NCBI GenBank assembly: GCA_014728955.1
Contig: WJKT01000018.1
Span: forward strand, 1 to 22,445
Source of the DNA: Candidatus Peregrinibacteria bacterium
GTDB taxonomy: Bacteria; Patescibacteriota; Gracilibacteria; UBA1369; PNNO01
Reading direction: 5' to 3'
Length of the DNA stretch: 22,445 nt
Part shown: piece by piece, positions 21,547-22,445 of the stretch
Layout: each line of letters starts with the position of its first letter
Numbering within the stretch: the stretch's first letter is position 1
Made by a program: the position numbers and the translations under genes
Notes under the pieces: model-generated
The model's input: only the letters and a program-made list of their open reading frames with translations
Databases searched by the model: none
Told to the model about the DNA's origin: nothing

Positions 21547-22445
21547 ATGAAGAAGAAATCAACATTTGTACGTACCGTAAAATCATATTCGGTGCTTGAG
21601 AAAGTGCTGAGCGTGATCCTCCTTGTGGCTCTTTTGTATGTGGGAGGACACTATTTTTTATATGGAAAATTAATAAAAGGAGATACTAAAAAAGAGGGGA
21701 TTTATACCGAAGGATTTCAGCGTGGAATTTATAGAATTAACCCCGTTTATGCTGATTTGAACGAACCCGATCGAGATGTAAGCCGGTTGGTATTTCGCGG
21801 GTTAACAAAATATGATTCTTCAACGCGAAAAATAGTAGGTGATATTGCTGATGTAACTATAAGCGAAGATAAATTAACCTATACTTTTACCATGCATGAT
21901 GGGGTGACCTGGCATGATGGAGAAATGGTTGATGCTAATGACGCGCTGTTTACGTATAAGACCGTTATCCAGGATCCTGCATTTCAAAACCCGGTATTAA
22001 AAGCTAATTTTGATGGCGTTACCATAGAAAAAGTTGATGATAAGACAATTAAGTTTACGTTGGCAGCGCCAAATTCGTTTTTTATTACTAATACGACAGT
22101 TGGATTGCTGCCCGAACACATCTTGGCTGAAGTTCCCGTGAGTGAGTTGTTAACACATGATTTTAATCGAAATCCGATAGGGAATGGTCTATATGCCGTT
22201 GACGTACCGCTCTCAACAACAATGACGGGCGTTACGCAAATTTTATTAAAACGATATGATGATTTTTACGGAGATGTTCCTGAAATACCTAAAATTCGAT
22301 TTTTTGGCTATCCTACACGCAAAGAATTAACTGACAATATGAGCAGTTTAAACGCAATTCCAAAAGTTACCGAAGAAGCTATTACAGTTGTTTCCGAAGA
22401 TCCGAGGTTCTCAATGTATGGTTATTCGCTGCCGCAGTATACCGC
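21547..22445 (+). CDS. Membrane-anchored family-5 extracellular solute-binding protein (3' end outside window)
   Basis: The frame starts at ATG 21547, 3 nt after the secG stop, and stays open for 299 codons to the window edge. The N-terminus is basic (MKKKSTFVRTVKS) with an uncleaved transmembrane segment at about residues 21-38 (VILLVALLYVGGHYF) and no lipobox. The family-5 fold follows: RINPVYADLNEPDRDVSRLV, VFRGLTKYD, MHDGVTWHDGEMVDANDAL, then NPIGNGLYAV. This is the same architecture as the protein at 2363-3886, but the sequences are clearly different, so the two are paralogues and not a recent duplication. Ligand unknown and no permease is visible, though the genes beyond the window could include one. 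Confidence 0.87.
   Translation, partial: MKKKSTFVRTVKSYSVLEKVLSVILLVALLYVGGHYFLYGKLIKGDTKKEGIYTEGFQRGIYRINPVYADLNEPDRDVSRLVFRGLTKYDSSTRKIVGDIADVTISEDKLTYTFTMHDGVTWHDGEMVDANDALFTYKTVIQDPAFQNPVLKANFDGVTIEKVDDKTIKFTLAAPNSFFITNTTVGLLPEHILAEVPVSELLTHDFNRNPIGNGLYAVDVPLSTTMTGVTQILLKRYDDFYGDVPEIPKIRFFGYPTRKELTDNMSSLNAIPKVTEEAITVVSEDPRFSMYGYSLPQYT

Noticed and set aside
1..22445. UGA read as glycine, as in Gracilibacteria/Absconditabacteria
   Set aside because: All recognised proteins are full length in the standard code and have no in-frame TGA; glycine is encoded by GGN throughout.
1..22445. CRISPR array, insertion sequence or rRNA
   Set aside because: No regularly spaced direct repeats, transposase motifs, terminal inverted repeats or rRNA segments were seen on either strand.

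Overview
This 22.4 kb window looks like chromosome from a Patescibacteria (candidate phyla radiation) bacterium. The case rests on gene style: a PrgI-family protein at the left edge, single-pass membrane-anchored family-5 solute-binding proteins with no permease genes beside them, a type-2 isoleucyl-tRNA synthetase, short intergenic regions and a moderately AT-rich composition. An ABY1-like lineage is a guess, not a demonstration. The genetic code is standard: every housekeeping gene is full length without reading UGA as glycine. None of the 17 genes whose stop is visible ends in TGA (15 TAA, 2 TAG). Almost no start codon has a Shine-Dalgarno sequence, while many genes have clear sigma-70-type promoters with 16-18 bp spacers and short leaders.

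Layout, left to right. The 5' part of a PrgI-family gene (-) diverges from lepA (+, ribosomal elongation factor 4). Next is a two-gene unit (+): an anchored solute-binding protein and a transmembrane HAMP/SpoIIE-type PP2C phosphatase. It converges on a one-carbon operon (-) of 5-formyl-THF cyclo-ligase and glyA, with the last stop codons overlapping at TTAA. A degenerate HtrA-like membrane protein (+) overlaps tail to tail with a lipoprotein (-) that appears to join two halves of a SecD periplasmic domain around parvulin-type isomerase domains. tRNA-Val(UAC), a secreted Cys/Tyr-rich protein of unknown role and tRNA-Leu(GAG) follow on the minus strand, two of them with clear intrinsic terminators. 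A 580-residue basic protein with a C-terminal transglycosylase-like domain is on the plus strand.

The right half is mostly metabolism and translation. purA (-) diverges from purC-purE-purB (+). Together these encode AIR to SAICAR to AICAR plus both steps of the AMP branch. A GNAT acetyltransferase gene sits 5 nt after purB. A T-box riboswitch then precedes ileS. The window ends with a small membrane protein gene (phage holin superfamily IV), secG and a second anchored solute-binding protein cut by the window edge, probably one operon from a promoter just after ileS.

The most unusual items are the SecD-parvulin lipoprotein fusion, the T-box controlling a type-2 ileS, the solute-binding protein/phosphatase pair, the HtrA-like pseudoprotease and the apparent animal-type (class II) PurE next to purC. 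No mobile elements, CRISPR arrays or rRNA genes were seen, and no gene-free stretch exceeds 300 bases.
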